Source of the DNA: Sulfurimonas sp.
GTDB lineage: Bacteria; Campylobacterota; Campylobacteria; Campylobacterales; Sulfurimonadaceae
DNA length: 5,561 nucleotides
Direction: 5' to 3'
NCBI GenBank assembly: GCA_030673275.1
Contig: DAOVJL010000096.1
Location: forward strand, 1 to 5,561
Shown here: positions 4,323-5,561 of the stretch, piece by piece
Layout: each line of letters opens with the position of its first letter
Position numbering within the stretch: the stretch's first letter is position 1
Program-made: the position numbers and the translations under genes
Notes under the pieces: generated by a model
The model's input: only the letters and a program-made list of their open reading frames with translations
Told to the model about the DNA's origin: nothing
Databases searched by the model: none

Positions 4323-5561
4323 TGGTTGTGTTGCAAAAGTAACACCAAAAAAAGAAGCAATTATTGATGATACTTTGCCGGTTATTCAATTAACAAAAAA
4401 TGGAACAATAGTGGATATGAATGCTATAGCACTTGAATGGACCTCTTTTGATGATCCAAGAGTAAAAGGTGTTTACATTTATAGAGTTGCATTAGATGAA
4501 AAGAAGATACCAAAAAATGAGTATTACGATACTGTAGATAACCGTTTCTCCACTCACTATCTTGATACAGAGATTGTTCCTGATTCAAAGTATAACTATT
4601 ATTTTAAAACATTCAGTGCTAAGGCAGAGTCCAGAAAAAGTGCAACAACATTAATAAAATCGCTTCCATTACTAGAGTCTACAACATGGATACACAGCAT
4701 ACAAAGTATGCCAAGAAGTGCAAAAATAATTTGGAGACCTCATACAAATGAAAAAGTTAAAAAATATATTGTTCAAAGAAGAACTTTAAAAGCTGAACAT
4801 TGGGATAATGTAGCAACTGTAAGCGGAAGATTAAATGCAGAATACATAGATAAGAGACTAAAAGATAAATTTACTTATATATATCGTGTTCGTGCAGTTA
4901 CTTATGATAATTTAACTTCAAAACCTTCTGCGGAAGTAAAAGTTATAACAAAAGCTCTGCCAAAAGAGTTGACAAAAATAGAGGCAACAACCACTTTATC
5001 AAGAAAAATTGAGATAAAGTGGGAAAAATCACGAACTAAAGATTTTGCACAATATAGACTATATAGAGCTTCTGATGTTGATGGAAAATATAAGTTAATT
5101 GCATATTTAACTAAAACTTCTTATGTTGATATAATTGAAAAAGATGCACAGCAATATTTTTATAGAGTTAGTGTAGTTGATAAAGATGGACTTGAGAGTA
5201 TACATGATAACTATTCTGTTCAGGGTAAGACTTTGCTTAAACCGGGAGCACCTTCATTGGTAGATGCAATACTTGTCGATGGAAAGGTTAAAATATCTTG
5301 GAGTAATTCAGACACTCGTGTAAAGAGTTACATAGTTCAAAAAAAGTATAAAAAGAATTTGTTTGAGAGCTCAATAGAAGACTTTCAAAATATAAAAGGC
5401 ACACAGTTTGTTGATTCTGAAATAGAAGCAGACAAAGTTTATTACTATAAAGTGCTTAGTGTAGATAAAAATGGCATTTTATCAGAGCCCAGCATTGAAG
5501 TTGAGCTTAAAACAGATAAAGAATTACCATATAATAACTTTAAAAGAAAAGCACAAAATAT
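4270..5561 (+). CDS. flpA: FlpA-like lipoprotein with four fibronectin type III modules, 3' partial
   Basis: The frame is open from ATG 4270 to the window edge (430 codons) with no stop. Residues 1-20 are a lipoprotein signal: K2, a hydrophobic stretch, and lipobox LSGC with Cys20 as the lipidated residue. Four fibronectin-III-like modules follow, each with a conserved B-strand Trp (W57, W155, W251, W344; spacing 93-98), a following YxxxR/K strand (Y69, Y166, Y262, Y354) and a Tyr-rich strand near the end of the module (108-112, 203-207, 296-300, 391-395). The protein is thus expected on a membrane surface facing the periplasm or outside. Position next to an RluA-family gene and rodA matches C. 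jejuni flpA (Cj1279c), a fibronectin-binding adhesin described with three such domains. The segment WRPHTNEKV (155-163) resembles the WRPHPDFRV motif reported to bind fibronectin there. Orthology is likely; an adhesin role in this organism is not shown. The end of the protein is outside the window, though the fourth module seems complete. Confidence 0.85.
   Translation, partial: MKLWIQATLYTVSLLILSGCVAKVTPKKEAIIDDTLPVIQLTKNGTIVDMNAIALEWTSFDDPRVKGVYIYRVALDEKKIPKNEYYDTVDNRFSTHYLDTEIVPDSKYNYYFKTFSAKAESRKSATTLIKSLPLLESTTWIHSIQSMPRSAKIIWRPHTNEKVKKYIVQRRTLKAEHWDNVATVSGRLNAEYIDKRLKDKFTYIYRVRAVTYDNLTSKPSAEVKVITKALPKELTKIEATTTLSRKIEIKWEKSRTKDFAQYRLYRASDVDGKYKLIAYLTKTSYVDIIEKDAQQYFYRVSVVDKDGLESIHDNYSVQGKTLLKPGAPSLVDAILVDGKVKISWSNSDTRVKSYIVQKKYKKNLFESSIEDFQNIKGTQFVDSEIEADKVYYYKVLSVDKNGILSEPSIEVELKTDKELPYNNFKRKAQN

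Overview
The window looks like a chromosomal segment of a free-living member of the Campylobacterota (epsilonproteobacteria), most like Sulfurimonas and relatives. The reasons are the AT-rich sequence, CCA-encoded tRNAs, a bacteriohemerythrin, and above all the block rodA / RluA-type pseudouridine synthase / fibronectin-III lipoprotein. From memory, Campylobacter jejuni (mrdB-Cj1280c-Cj1279c/flpA-trmB-ftsE-ftsX) and Helicobacter pylori have the same order. Taxonomy is an inference, since no rRNA is present.

Layout. Positions 2-736 (+) hold the 3' part of a cinA-like gene ending in a nicotinamide-nucleotide amidohydrolase (PncC) domain. A textbook sigma-70 promoter (754-782) then drives a six-gene tRNA array on the + strand: Lys(TTT)-Asp(GTC)-Val(TAC)-Glu(TTC)-Val(TAC)-Asp(GTC), 811-1662. 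Three of its spacers hold copies of one hairpin-forming repeat, one inverted relative to the other two. The array runs convergently into a two-gene minus-strand operon: rodA (reads 3297 to 2185) and a bacteriohemerythrin (2176 to 1688). A short divergent intergenic region separates rodA from a plus-strand operon: an RluA/RluD-family 23S rRNA pseudouridine synthase (3348-4322), then a lipoprotein with four fibronectin-III modules, FlpA-like (from 4270, open at the window edge), which starts inside the synthase gene.

How the genes fit together. Most of the window is housekeeping: translation supply (tRNA array, rRNA modification), cell-wall elongation (RodA) and nucleotide repair or salvage (PncC domain). 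The hemerythrin, translationally linked to rodA, suggests oxygen binding or sensing typical of microaerophiles. If the conserved order holds, trmB, ftsE and ftsX follow the lipoprotein, placing it among cell-envelope and division genes.

I see no novel defence or mobile system. The points most worth a second look are the spacer hairpin repeat, a tRNA-Glu with C instead of U at position 33, twin tRNA-Val genes with a compensatory base-pair change, a WRPH motif in the FlpA-like protein, and a likely TTG start for rodA.
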